Below, piece by piece: positions 25,627-34,202 of a DNA stretch of 64,000 nt. Origin of the DNA: Balneolaceae bacterium (lineage in GTDB: Bacteria; Bacteroidota; Rhodothermia; Balneolales; Balneolaceae); the NCBI GenBank assembly GCA_007693745.1, contig REDA01000011.1:1-64000 (forward strand), written 5' to 3'. Numbering within the stretch: the stretch's first letter is position 1; each line of letters opens with the position of its first letter. The notes under the pieces are model-generated. The model saw only the letters and a program-made list of their open reading frames with translations, was not told the origin of the DNA and ran no database searches. The translations under genes and the position numbers were made by a program.

Positions 25627-28113
25627 TCATTTGATCAGTGTGATTTTTCTGGTCAGGATTCTGCCACCGGTCTCCAGCTGAACAATATAAATTCCGCTGG
25701 GGCTGCTGGAGGCGTCCCAAACAACAGAGTGGTCTCCGGATCGAAGGGTCTCATCAATAAGGAGAGCTACCTGCTGTCCCACGATATTAATTACACCCAA
25801 ACGAACCATTCTCTCTTCCGGCAGTGAAAATGAGATCGTAGTTGCGGGGTTAAACGGATTGGGGTAGTTCGGATAGAGTTCCACGCTTCCGGAACTGACC
25901 TGTTCTGACACCTCAGAAACTACCTGATTCAGAGGTTCCAGTTTCAGTATAAATCGGTTTCTTAATGAGGGGGGCTGACTATGCAGGCCGCGAACGGATG
26001 TTTCATCACGGGTTTCTTCCGGTTCACTGCTGTAGCGGAAGCGGATACTGTTTTCATCCCTCATATTTACCGTGACGCCGGTCGTTAAGTCTTCCAGAGT
26101 AAGTGTCCAGTTTTCATTGAACTGCCCGGGTAAATTCCATGACAGGAGTGCCACTCCTGAAGTTCCGGCTCCGGGTTTAAACCCTACCCCGATCTGTTTC
26201 GCAGTTTCGGATGGAATGTGAACAAATGAATTCGCACTGAAGGATGCTTCAGGCAGTGTAAGATAGAGCAGGTCTCTTTGGGGAAATGAATAGCCCTGTA
26301 CAAAATGGCCGTCAACAACCGGAAGGTCGAAACGTTCATTCCTGAATCGATCCTGTTCAGTAAAGCCGATTAGAACTTCGTCCGCCAGCATTCTGTTGCT
26401 TTCGGTACCGGTGTAGAGCTGCAGAGAGAGTCTTTGAGGGATCTCTATGGTCTGGAGAGTTCCGGTTTCCAGTGATAGCCGGGTGCCGTCATGACTCCCC
26501 CGGTTGTAAATTACCGGACTCCAGTCATTCACATCAGGCCTCTGTTCATCGCGGAATGTGAATCGCTTTTGCGATTCATCCCATGCAAGTACAATTGGAG
26601 CGAGCTGGCGGTTCCTGCTGTCGGCAAGATTCATGATATCTGCGCTTCCTGGGCCGGTAAGGGATGCAATTGCAAAAGAGTCGCGGTAACCGCTCATGGC
26701 CACCCCACTTCCGGGTTGATTCGCAGAGTTTCCTTCCGCAATGATTGTGACCGGTTCGTTGCCTGTCTTGTAGAGTGCCACCGGCTGATGAGCTCTGATT
26801 CTGTCTGGCCTTATCCTTCTCCCTTCCAGATCAAACCATTCAAGTGAGGGATTCGGATTAAACCGCTCCGGCAGCAGCCCCGGGGGGGAAATGAGATACC
26901 ATCCCTGTTCAGTTACTTGCTTTCTGTAGAAAGGAATTGTGGATCCGAAGGAGCCGGGAGAACCCATCAGATTGCCATAAAAGCTCTCTTCTGCCGGAGA
27001 GAGATTCTGCAAAGAAGAATAGCCATTCCTCTCTGCAAGTACAGCTCTCTGAAGCTCCTTTGATACACCAGGCTCTGAGGCTTCAAACAGAGAACCGGCA
27101 ATGATTCTGCCATTTTGAATAAATTCCACGCTTCCACCATTCTCAGTGAGGAAATCTCCTTCATACAGGTAAAATGCACTCACATCGGGCAATTCGCTGA
27201 TGTCCCGGTTGGAGAATACCGCAAGTTCGTAAGCCGGAATCTCCATCTCCCGTTCAATCACCATCGAGCCTGCAGACGTAACCATCTCAACACCTTTAAG
27301 AGAGAGCGGTTCTGCCGAAGGGTTAAACAGTTCAACATATTCGAAAGTTTCTCCATCCACCCGAAAGGAAGGGAAGATTTCAGTGATAATAAATGAACCT
27401 CTTGAAATTTGAGATGCAGATTGTCTGTGCGGAATCACGTCCACACGCTGAAGAAAAAGCGGGAGATTCCTCTGTACCTGATCACCTGCCACAGACTCAA
27501 AAACCCACTGAAGTTCAATTTGGTCACCCCTCCTTAAATAGATGTCCTCAATCTTGATCTGCGTTGAAAAAGAACTCCACTCATCGCCGGCTGCTGACAG
27601 GGAAACTGCTGCTGATGAAATCTGGCTGCCCGCCAGGGATACCCAGCTCCTGTCGTTAACCCTGTATCTCAGTGAAAGGGTGAAGTTATTTAATCCCTGT
27701 TCAGTTGAGTAGATAAAGTCAAAAGCTGTGTCAAGCCCGCCAATTCCGAAACCGGTATCATTCGTCAGATCCAACGTAAAAAAAGCACTCCGGCCATCCG
27801 CCTCACTCAGAATCACACCGGGACTTACAAACAAATCTTCTGCGTCCAGATAATAGGACTCGCCGGCTGAAGGTATCGCATCGGGATTATAGGGAAGCCA
27901 CCGCTGAAGGCCGGATTCCTCTTCGGAATTGAGCAGAACAACCCGGACATCCTCCCTGCTTATCCCGGAAGCTGTAAAACGAACAACCAGTGGCTGATCA
28001 TCTGATATGATCAACTGGGCATACAATTCAGATCCCTTCTCCGGCAGGAAGAAAAGCAAGGTAAAAAAAGCGGTAAGAATAAGAGTGAATTGTAACCGTT
28101 TTTGCATAGGCAA
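25627..28113 (-). CDS. Secreted lamin-tail protein with T9SS-type C-terminal domain
   Basis: An 828-residue exported protein. It has a signal peptide (about 1-32, ending LYAQ), then a beta-rich N-terminal region. A lamin-tail domain (about 245-350) follows, with FIITEIFPSF, EYVELFNPSAEPLSLKGVEM and AYELAVFSNRD. After a long repetitive beta region comes a C-terminal sorting domain (about 745-828) with YPNYPNPFNPATTISFSLPE and SGIYIVQLETGGRILTRKI. That ending is the type IX secretion cargo signature (Por/FlgD-like). The protein is probably cell-surface or secreted; the ligand is unknown. Confidence 0.9.
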   Translation of the reverse strand: MPMQKRLQFTLILTAFFTLLFFLPEKGSELYAQLIISDDQPLVVRFTASGISREDVRVVLLNSEEESGLQRWLPYNPDAIPSAGESYYLDAEDLFVSPGVILSEADGRSAFFTLDLTNDTGFGIGGLDTAFDFIYSTEQGLNNFTLSLRYRVNDRSWVSLAGSQISSAAVSLSAAGDEWSSFSTQIKIEDIYLRRGDQIELQWVFESVAGDQVQRNLPLFLQRVDVIPHRQSASQISRGSFIITEIFPSFRVDGETFEYVELFNPSAEPLSLKGVEMVTSAGSMVIEREMEIPAYELAVFSNRDISELPDVSAFYLYEGDFLTENGGSVEFIQNGRIIAGSLFEASEPGVSKELQRAVLAERNGYSSLQNLSPAEESFYGNLMGSPGSFGSTIPFYRKQVTEQGWYLISPPGLLPERFNPNPSLEWFDLEGRRIRPDRIRAHQPVALYKTGNEPVTIIAEGNSANQPGSGVAMSGYRDSFAIASLTGPGSADIMNLADSRNRQLAPIVLAWDESQKRFTFRDEQRPDVNDWSPVIYNRGSHDGTRLSLETGTLQTIEIPQRLSLQLYTGTESNRMLADEVLIGFTEQDRFRNERFDLPVVDGHFVQGYSFPQRDLLYLTLPEASFSANSFVHIPSETAKQIGVGFKPGAGTSGVALLSWNLPGQFNENWTLTLEDLTTGVTVNMRDENSIRFRYSSEPEETRDETSVRGLHSQPPSLRNRFILKLEPLNQVVSEVSEQVSSGSVELYPNYPNPFNPATTISFSLPEERMVRLGVINIVGQQVALLIDETLRSGDHSVVWDASSSPSGIYIVQLETGGRILTRKITLIK

Positions 28114-28176
28114 CTGGAATCCGGCATAATTTTTTTCCTACATAGAAAAATGCTCAATTCTAATCAGATTTGCCAA

Positions 28177-29145
28177 TTAAATTGAGGTTAATTGCTTGAG
28201 ATTTTCAATCTTTTCCAGGCTTTTTTCAGCAACCCTTGGAATGGATCTGTTGTTAAGTTCAGAAATCGCTCTGTAGGTAGCTATCGCCTGTTCCACATTT
28301 CCAAGTTTTTCATGAATTTCGGCTTTTCTGTAGAGGAAAATGACATTTTCGGGCAGAGCCTGAGTGAGTTTATCCGCGAAGAAGAGCGCTTCTTCATATC
28401 TCTCCTCCTTTCCATACAGATACATCAGCATCATCCAGGCATCATTTCGGAGATAACTATCTGTCTCTGCTGCTTTTTTTAATTCCTCGAACCCATCTTC
28501 GATATCAGCCCTCAGTCCCACCATATTGGATGCCCATCGCATACCGCTCGGGATACTTCCAACCATGTAGTAGAACATTCCCCTGCCAATCCGCGCATCT
28601 GGCCTTGCCGAATCCATGGAGAGCAGTTTTCTGGTGTAATTGAAACCGGTAAGTCCGCTGCTCAGAGCAATCCTGTGCCGGTTTTCACCCGCAGCCACAA
28701 GCCCCCTGTAACCGTGCAGCCCACTGAGCATCAGTACCATTGTTGTATCATTGGGAGAAGCACGAAGCGCCTGCTGACTCAGCTGAACAGCAATTTCGGA
28801 TGATTCAAGAAACCTGTCGGCATTTTCCGATGAAGCCTCAATAAAAAAATACTCCATAAAGGGCTTCATCGACTCAAAAAAATAGGGCCTCGGATCATCC
28901 GGATGCTCCTGCTTCATCCATTCAAAAATCTCGGATGAGCCCACCCAATCGGTATTGTAGTAGAGCCTGATGGCTTCGTCCAGTTTCTCTTCATAAGAAA
29001 CCGCTTCATTGTTATTGAGGTTGCTGCCATGCCCGGGCAGAGGCAAAATGAGTAATAAAAAGCAGAGTACAGTCATTGAATAATTGGTTGCCGGCCTGAT
29101 TCTTTCTGGAGATGAAACGCAATCTCCGGAGAAATGTTTCATCAT
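28177..29145 (-). CDS. Exported TPR-repeat protein
   Basis: A 322-residue protein with one N-terminal hydrophobic segment (about 24-40; signal peptide or anchor) and helix-turn-helix repeats. The clearest TPR units are in the last third (YEEALFFADKLTQALPENVIFLYRKAEIHEKLGNVEQAIATYRAI). The start may be Met2 or Met24 (MTVLCFLLLILPLPG), the latter being a more usual signal peptide. It begins directly after the symporter stop (0-1 bp), implying coupling to the transporter gene. Confidence 0.8.
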   Translation of the reverse strand: MMKHFSGDCVSSPERIRPATNYSMTVLCFLLLILPLPGHGSNLNNNEAVSYEEKLDEAIRLYYNTDWVGSSEIFEWMKQEHPDDPRPYFFESMKPFMEYFFIEASSENADRFLESSEIAVQLSQQALRASPNDTTMVLMLSGLHGYRGLVAAGENRHRIALSSGLTGFNYTRKLLSMDSARPDARIGRGMFYYMVGSIPSGMRWASNMVGLRADIEDGFEELKKAAETDSYLRNDAWMMLMYLYGKEERYEEALFFADKLTQALPENVIFLYRKAEIHEKLGNVEQAIATYRAISELNNRSIPRVAEKSLEKIENLKQLTSI

Positions 29146-30462
29146 CTACACATTTTCTGACTCATCATCAAAATGCAGAGCCCCAAGTTTTCCCTCACTG
29201 TATGCCACTGCCACGCATACGGCTGCATCTCCCGTCACGTTCACAGCAGTACGAACCATATCGAGTATCCGGTCGATCCCGAGAATGAGTGCAATACCCT
29301 CAACGGGAACATTCACGGATTGCAGTACAATCACAAGCATGATGATCCCGGCTCCCGGAACTCCTGCTGCTCCAATTGAAGCTGCGGTTGCTGTCAGTAC
29401 GATCGTCAGCTGCTGGGCGATTGTTAAATCCATACCGAGAGCCTGGGCAATAAACACCGCGGCTACAGCCTGATAAAGGCTCGTTCCGTCCATATTGATA
29501 GTAGCCCCGACCGGCAGCACAAAACTGGATACTTCATCACTCACACCCAGGTTTTTTTCAACTCTTTCCATGGTTACCGGAAGGGTTGCAAGGCTGGAGC
29601 TGGTACTAAAGCCAAGGAGAATGGCAGGCTGTATCGCCTTGAAGAAATCCCGCAGCTTCATTTTGCTGAAGAGCTTGAAAAGGGATGAATAGACAATAAG
29701 CACATGGAGGAGAAGTCCGATTACAACTGCCAGTCCGTACCAGGCAAGAGCCCTTAGCAGAAGCAGTGCCTGTCCAAGATTGTCACCGGCCAGATCAACA
29801 ATAACAGCAGCCATCAGAGCAAACACACCATAGGGCGCTGTTTTCATGATCAGATCCACGATTTTGATAATTACATCATTCAGTGAATCAAAAAAGAGAA
29901 TCACCGGCTCTCCTTTTTGTGCCGGTATATTCACCAGCCCGACACCCAACAGTATTGCTACAAATACAATCTGCAGCATATTGGAATTATTAGAGGCAGC
30001 CTGAAAGAAATTTTGCGGGACCATATCTGCAAAAAACTCGAGGATATTCCTCTCTGCCAGCTGATCAGCAGCTGCCCCGCTTGCATCAGCCCGTTCACCG
30101 TAGCTCTCAATTAAGGCTGCGCGGGTCTCATCAGGCAGCGTGGCACCCGGTTGCATTACATTCACAATAGTCAGTCCTATTGTGACAGCCAGAAATGTGG
30201 TTACCAGATAAATCCCGACAGTCTTTCCCCCCATTTTTGAAAGACGCGTCATGTCATTCAGGCTGGCAACCCCTACCACCAGCGAGCAGAGTACAAGGGG
30301 CACGGCAATCAGGCGCAACAGATCGATAAAAATCGTTCCGAGAGGCCGGATATAGGATCCTGTAAATTCCGTCAACCCGATGAAGCTGGCAAAAAGCCCC
30401 CACAACAATCCCAGAATGAGACCCAATAAAATTTTCCAGTGAAGTTTTTTATACCATTTCAT
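29146..30462 (-). CDS. Sodium/proton:dicarboxylate (glutamate/aspartate) symporter
   Basis: DAACS/EAAT-type secondary transporter of 438 residues with eight membrane segments and two re-entrant hairpins. HP1 is recognised by the serine-rich STSSSLATLPVTMERV, the transmembrane-7 cation-binding motif by NMDGT (in VGATINMDGTSLYQ), and HP2 by GAAGVPGAGI. Substrates in the family are glutamate, aspartate or C4-dicarboxylates. The gene overlaps the DUF92 gene by ATGA and abuts the TPR-protein gene. The long extracellular loop with ADASGAAADQLAE is typical of bacterial members. Confidence 0.95.
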   Translation of the reverse strand: MKWYKKLHWKILLGLILGLLWGLFASFIGLTEFTGSYIRPLGTIFIDLLRLIAVPLVLCSLVVGVASLNDMTRLSKMGGKTVGIYLVTTFLAVTIGLTIVNVMQPGATLPDETRAALIESYGERADASGAAADQLAERNILEFFADMVPQNFFQAASNNSNMLQIVFVAILLGVGLVNIPAQKGEPVILFFDSLNDVIIKIVDLIMKTAPYGVFALMAAVIVDLAGDNLGQALLLLRALAWYGLAVVIGLLLHVLIVYSSLFKLFSKMKLRDFFKAIQPAILLGFSTSSSLATLPVTMERVEKNLGVSDEVSSFVLPVGATINMDGTSLYQAVAAVFIAQALGMDLTIAQQLTIVLTATAASIGAAGVPGAGIIMLVIVLQSVNVPVEGIALILGIDRILDMVRTAVNVTGDAAVCVAVAYSEGKLGALHFDDESENV

Positions 30463-31304
30463 GATAGAATGAGTTTTGTCAGAATTAACGCCAGGATTGA
30501 ACTGACACCGGCGGAGGACCAGTTCACAAGGCTGTTGGCAAAAGCTGAATAGTTCCCGCTGAAGTCCCCCGGAATTTTTAAAGCTGGTTTTTTTTCAGAT
30601 ATCAATGCCCCCAGATAAGAATCCAGTACCGCTCCAAAAAAACCGAAAAACAGCACAAGAAACAGGAGCAGCAGAGGACTCGGAAGACCCGAAAACAGAA
30701 TAGTCACTGAGATGAGCAAACTGCCGGCTGCTGCAGAAACGGTTCCTTTGAGGCTAACACCCCCGTCACTGCCCGGTCTCACCGGAATCAGGGATATGAT
30801 ATTCACAGTTTTTCCGGGCTTGACTGTCCCGATCTCCGTTGACCAGGTATCAGCACAGGCCACTGCAACTGAGACGAAAGATGCCAGGAGAAAAGAGGGC
30901 TCAGAGGTTAGAAACCAGCCAATTGCAAAGACGATTGTCCAAAAACCGTTGGCCAGAATCTGATAGCCATCCCTGCGGTTCACCCGGTAAATACGACGCG
31001 ATAAATTGCCCCTCTTTTGCTCTCTGCTCAACCTGCTTCGTCTCGACAAGAGATTACTTGTCACAAAAAAGAGAACACTTGCCACCGCAAGCCAGAAACC
31101 GCCCAAACCGAATATGATGGTTCCATAAATCACAACCGCCTTAATGGCATCCAGTGTAATCCAGTTGCCAAAGAAAGAGATATAGGAGGCCAGCAGAGCC
31201 AGCAGTAAGCCCGTCAGAATCCGAACATGATCACTCTCGCTTCCCTCCAGAACAAACAGGTAGATTACTGCAAAGATAAGTACATAATTTACGAGCCTGT
31301 ACAC
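30459..31304 (-). CDS. DUF92 family membrane protein
   Basis: A 281-residue polytopic protein with about seven membrane helices. It contains the family hallmark ACADTWSTEIG and the FFGAVLDSYLGALIS segment, together with the NRRDGYQILANG motif. DUF92 (TMEM19) relatives include plant phytyl-phosphate kinase VTE6, and the family is distantly related to prenol/CTP kinases. A lipid-phosphate kinase role is therefore possible but unproven here. It sits between the DUF3098-like gene (5 bp) and the symporter gene (4-bp overlap). Confidence 0.9.
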   Translation of the reverse strand: MYRLVNYVLIFAVIYLFVLEGSESDHVRILTGLLLALLASYISFFGNWITLDAIKAVVIYGTIIFGLGGFWLAVASVLFFVTSNLLSRRSRLSREQKRGNLSRRIYRVNRRDGYQILANGFWTIVFAIGWFLTSEPSFLLASFVSVAVACADTWSTEIGTVKPGKTVNIISLIPVRPGSDGGVSLKGTVSAAAGSLLISVTILFSGLPSPLLLLFLVLFFGFFGAVLDSYLGALISEKKPALKIPGDFSGNYSAFANSLVNWSSAGVSSILALILTKLILS

Positions 31305-31309
31305 AACCT

Positions 31310-31570
31310 TTACTCCGGATTCTGAGGTGAGAAGGCTGTTTTATGATCACTCCGCCGAAGAATCGCGAAAATAATTACAATATACCCTGCAAGAATTACA
31401 ACAGGAGAGATATAAAGTGAGATTAAGCCATAAACTTCATTCTCGATCCTCATCGCCGTAAAACCTGCAATAATGAATACGATCCCGATTCCGAGCAGCC
31501 GGTAATTGGCAGAAGTGAAGATCATGGGTTCCTTCTCTGTTCTTTTTTTTGCAGTTTTTTTTACTTGCAT
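31310..31570 (-). CDS. DUF3098-like two-helix membrane protein
   Basis: An 86-residue protein with a Lys-rich cytoplasmic N-terminus (about 1-20) and two membrane helices (about 25-42 and 52-72). Its NYRLLGIGIVFIIAGFTAM is similar to the start of DUF3098 proteins found in Bacteroidota, where the gene is often close to ftsX. No ftsX is seen here. It begins the minus-strand unit leading through DUF92 to the symporter and TPR protein, and is divergent from maf. Confidence 0.7.
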   Translation of the reverse strand: MQVKKTAKKRTEKEPMIFTSANYRLLGIGIVFIIAGFTAMRIENEVYGLISLYISPVVILAGYIVIIFAILRRSDHKTAFSPQNPE

Positions 31571-31671
31571 GGTACCGGGGCGTAGTATAGGTTTTATTTG
31601 GTAAACTCATTGCTTAAGTTATTTAATTATTTGAAAACAGAAAAAGGGAATCATTTAATCCGTCGTTTTTT

Positions 31672-32283
31672 ATGAGGCTCGTACTCGCATCTTCCAGTCC
31701 CAGGAGAGCATCTCTGCTCAAACAGATCGGGCTCAGTTTTATTACAGATCCGGCCGCCATAAATGAGGAGATTTCAGGGTGGCAAAAACCCTCGGAACTC
31801 GCTTTGGAACTGGCAGTTATGAAGGGTAGAGCCGTTGCAGGCAGAAATCCGGATTCACTTGTCATAGCGGCCGATACGGTTGTATGGCTGAAGAACCAGC
31901 TGCTGGGAAAACCGTCCGATGCTACTCAGGCTGCAGATATGCTGAACCGGCTGAGTGGCAATACCCATTCTGTCTTCACAGGGGTTTACGTTGCCAAAAC
32001 AGACGGAACAGGAGTTCCGGAGTCAGATTTTTCTTTCTTTGAGAGAACAAAAGTTACATTTTCAACGTTAAGTGATGGTGAAATAGACGCTTATATTTCA
32101 GTCGCAAAACCGTACGATAAAGCAGGGTCATATGGAATACAGGACGATTTGGGTTCACTGTTTGTCAGTAAAATTGAAGGAGATTACTACAATGTGGTTG
32201 GTTTCCCTCTTAACTCATTTTATCAAAATCTGAGAAAATGGATGCCTGCTGTTCACCATCTGTTATTCCCCGCCGGTTCATGA
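31672..32283 (+). CDS. maf: Maf-family nucleoside-triphosphate pyrophosphatase
   Basis: Maf proteins hydrolyse non-canonical or modified NTPs (dTTP/UTP, m7GTP) to the monophosphate and act as house-cleaning enzymes, sometimes affecting septation. The 203 residues show LVLASSSPRRASLLKQIG (4-21), AADTVVW and YDKAGSYGIQ, which are the family's nucleotide-binding and catalytic motifs. The stop overlaps the next gene's ATG as ATGA. Confidence 0.96.
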   Translation: MRLVLASSSPRRASLLKQIGLSFITDPAAINEEISGWQKPSELALELAVMKGRAVAGRNPDSLVIAADTVVWLKNQLLGKPSDATQAADMLNRLSGNTHSVFTGVYVAKTDGTGVPESDFSFFERTKVTFSTLSDGEIDAYISVAKPYDKAGSYGIQDDLGSLFVSKIEGDYYNVVGFPLNSFYQNLRKWMPAVHHLLFPAGS

Positions 32284-34202
32284 AATTTTTCGCTGTCTCA
32301 CTTTTTTTTATCCTGTTTTCTGTCCACGGCATCGCTTCCGCCCAGATTGCTGATTACCAGCGTGCAACCCAGTTTATGCAGGAACACCGTTATGAAGAAG
32401 CTCTTCCCATTCTCGAAAAACTGTATCATGAGAACAGAAGGTCTCTGGTTCTCTTTGACAGCTATATCAACTGTCTGGTAAGCCTGCGAAAATATGACCG
32501 GGCAGAAGTTCTTGTATCAGAACAGATTGAACAGGGTCCTTTTGCGGTGCAGGCCACTCTTAAGCTCGCCGAAATACTTCACATCTCCGGCAAACCGGAT
32601 GAAGCCCTCACTGTATGGTATGACCTCGCAGAGCAGAATCCCTTAAATATTCAGCTGATTTTCACGATTGCAAATTCACTCATTAACCGCCAGGAGTTTG
32701 AGGCAGCCATCGATCTTTACAAATCAGCGAGAGAAAAGATGCGCGACCCGACCATTTTTTTGAATGAACTGGGTAATGTTTACATGCTTGCCGGGAGGTT
32801 TGAAGAGTCGGTCAATGAATATTATTCGCTGATTATTGATTCTCCCGATCAAATAAGCCTGGTTCAGCAGCGCTTCTTCAGGATGAGAGATCAGCAACTG
32901 TATGAAATTGCAGCTTTTGAACTTGAGGATCGTCTGATTGATATGCACTACACGCATCCGGCATACTCTTCCATGGCACAGCTTCTTACATGGCTTCTGC
33001 TCGAAACGGAACAGTACCGCAGGGCTTTTCTGTTTTCGCGTAATTATGAGACTCAAACGCCTTTTACGATCTACTCTCTCTTTTCCCTGGCCACTCAGCT
33101 GAGATCTGCCGGACAATTCGAACTTGCAGCGGATGCCATGGAGTTCTACCTGAATGACGGCAATGAAGCGATCCGAAACAGAGCCAGGGAGGATCTGTCA
33201 ACTATCTACATCGACTGGGCTGAATATCTGAGACGCCACAATCTGGGAACGAATGAGCAGCTCAATACCCTGAACCGGAAGGCCGCAGATCTGAAAATTC
33301 AACTTCTGGAATCATCTCCCGGTTATGGCAGGGCCGACAGGGTTCTGGGAACACTTGTCGATCTGCTCACCGATGAGCAGAAAAATTCCGTTCATGCACA
33401 AAAATGGGTGGACAGGATGAGACACTACCCTGTTGTCTCTGAGTCGGAGTGGCTCCCCTACAGTGAGGGGAAAATTGCCCTCTTCAACGGAGAGTTTTCT
33501 TCTGCCAGGCAATTCTTTACCCGTGCCAGCAGAATCTCTCAAAATCAAACTTTTGAAGAGCGCACCCGCTATCTGCTCAGTCTTGCAGATTTTTATGCGG
33601 GAGATTACGATTTTTCTCTTATCCAGTTGCGATCCATCGAACGAAGAAGCACCTCTTTTTATGCCAATGATGCCATTGAGCTTGGTCTCTGGATTCAGAA
33701 TGGTCTGCGTGCAGATACAACACGTGCACTGATGGATACAATCAGTGAAAGCTTCTTCCTGATTCACACCGGTAATTACCACCAGGCGGTTGAAAAACTT
33801 GCTCCGATCTACTCGCAAATCAGAACCCCTCTGGTTCAGAGTGTGCTGATCAGGCTTAACAGTGAACTCCCTGATGAATGGGTACCATTCAGGCTGCTCC
33901 TGACTGATTATGCACTATCCGCTCAAATGCAGTCTCCCCACCGGGAAAGACTTTTATGGGACAGAGTCCGGCTTCTTCAGGCTTCTGTTTCATTCCCGAT
34001 GAGTGAATTCGCCTCCGTTGTACCGGATTCCTACTCCTTTTTGCTGAATGAGAATCGGTCATCATTCCTGCAAAAAAAGCCCTCGGATGAAGATTATATT
34101 TCTGCACTCGAAGATCTTCTCATGGAGTTTCCGGATGGGTTTTACGCGCCGTTTGTCAGAGAGCGACTGGCGCAACCAGTCACTTTATCCCCTGAATTAT
34201 GA
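32280..34202 (+). CDS. Exported TPR-repeat protein (640 residues)
   Basis: The ATG at 32280, overlapping the maf stop, gives a proper signal peptide (MKFFAVSLFFILFSVHGIASAQ). A start 42 bp upstream would put 14 extra residues before it. The mature protein is a long helical solenoid. TPR-like units are evident in the first half (YEEALPILEKLYHENRR; YDRAEVLVSEQIE; PDEALTVWYDLAEQNPLNIQL; EFEAAIDLYKSA) and continue less clearly to the end. No enzymatic motif is seen. It overlaps the 34199 gene by 4 bp, so these two exported proteins are made together and may interact. Confidence 0.88.
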   Translation: MKFFAVSLFFILFSVHGIASAQIADYQRATQFMQEHRYEEALPILEKLYHENRRSLVLFDSYINCLVSLRKYDRAEVLVSEQIEQGPFAVQATLKLAEILHISGKPDEALTVWYDLAEQNPLNIQLIFTIANSLINRQEFEAAIDLYKSAREKMRDPTIFLNELGNVYMLAGRFEESVNEYYSLIIDSPDQISLVQQRFFRMRDQQLYEIAAFELEDRLIDMHYTHPAYSSMAQLLTWLLLETEQYRRAFLFSRNYETQTPFTIYSLFSLATQLRSAGQFELAADAMEFYLNDGNEAIRNRAREDLSTIYIDWAEYLRRHNLGTNEQLNTLNRKAADLKIQLLESSPGYGRADRVLGTLVDLLTDEQKNSVHAQKWVDRMRHYPVVSESEWLPYSEGKIALFNGEFSSARQFFTRASRISQNQTFEERTRYLLSLADFYAGDYDFSLIQLRSIERRSTSFYANDAIELGLWIQNGLRADTTRALMDTISESFFLIHTGNYHQAVEKLAPIYSQIRTPLVQSVLIRLNSELPDEWVPFRLLLTDYALSAQMQSPHRERLLWDRVRLLQASVSFPMSEFASVVPDSYSFLLNENRSSFLQKKPSDEDYISALEDLLMEFPDGFYAPFVRERLAQPVTLSPEL

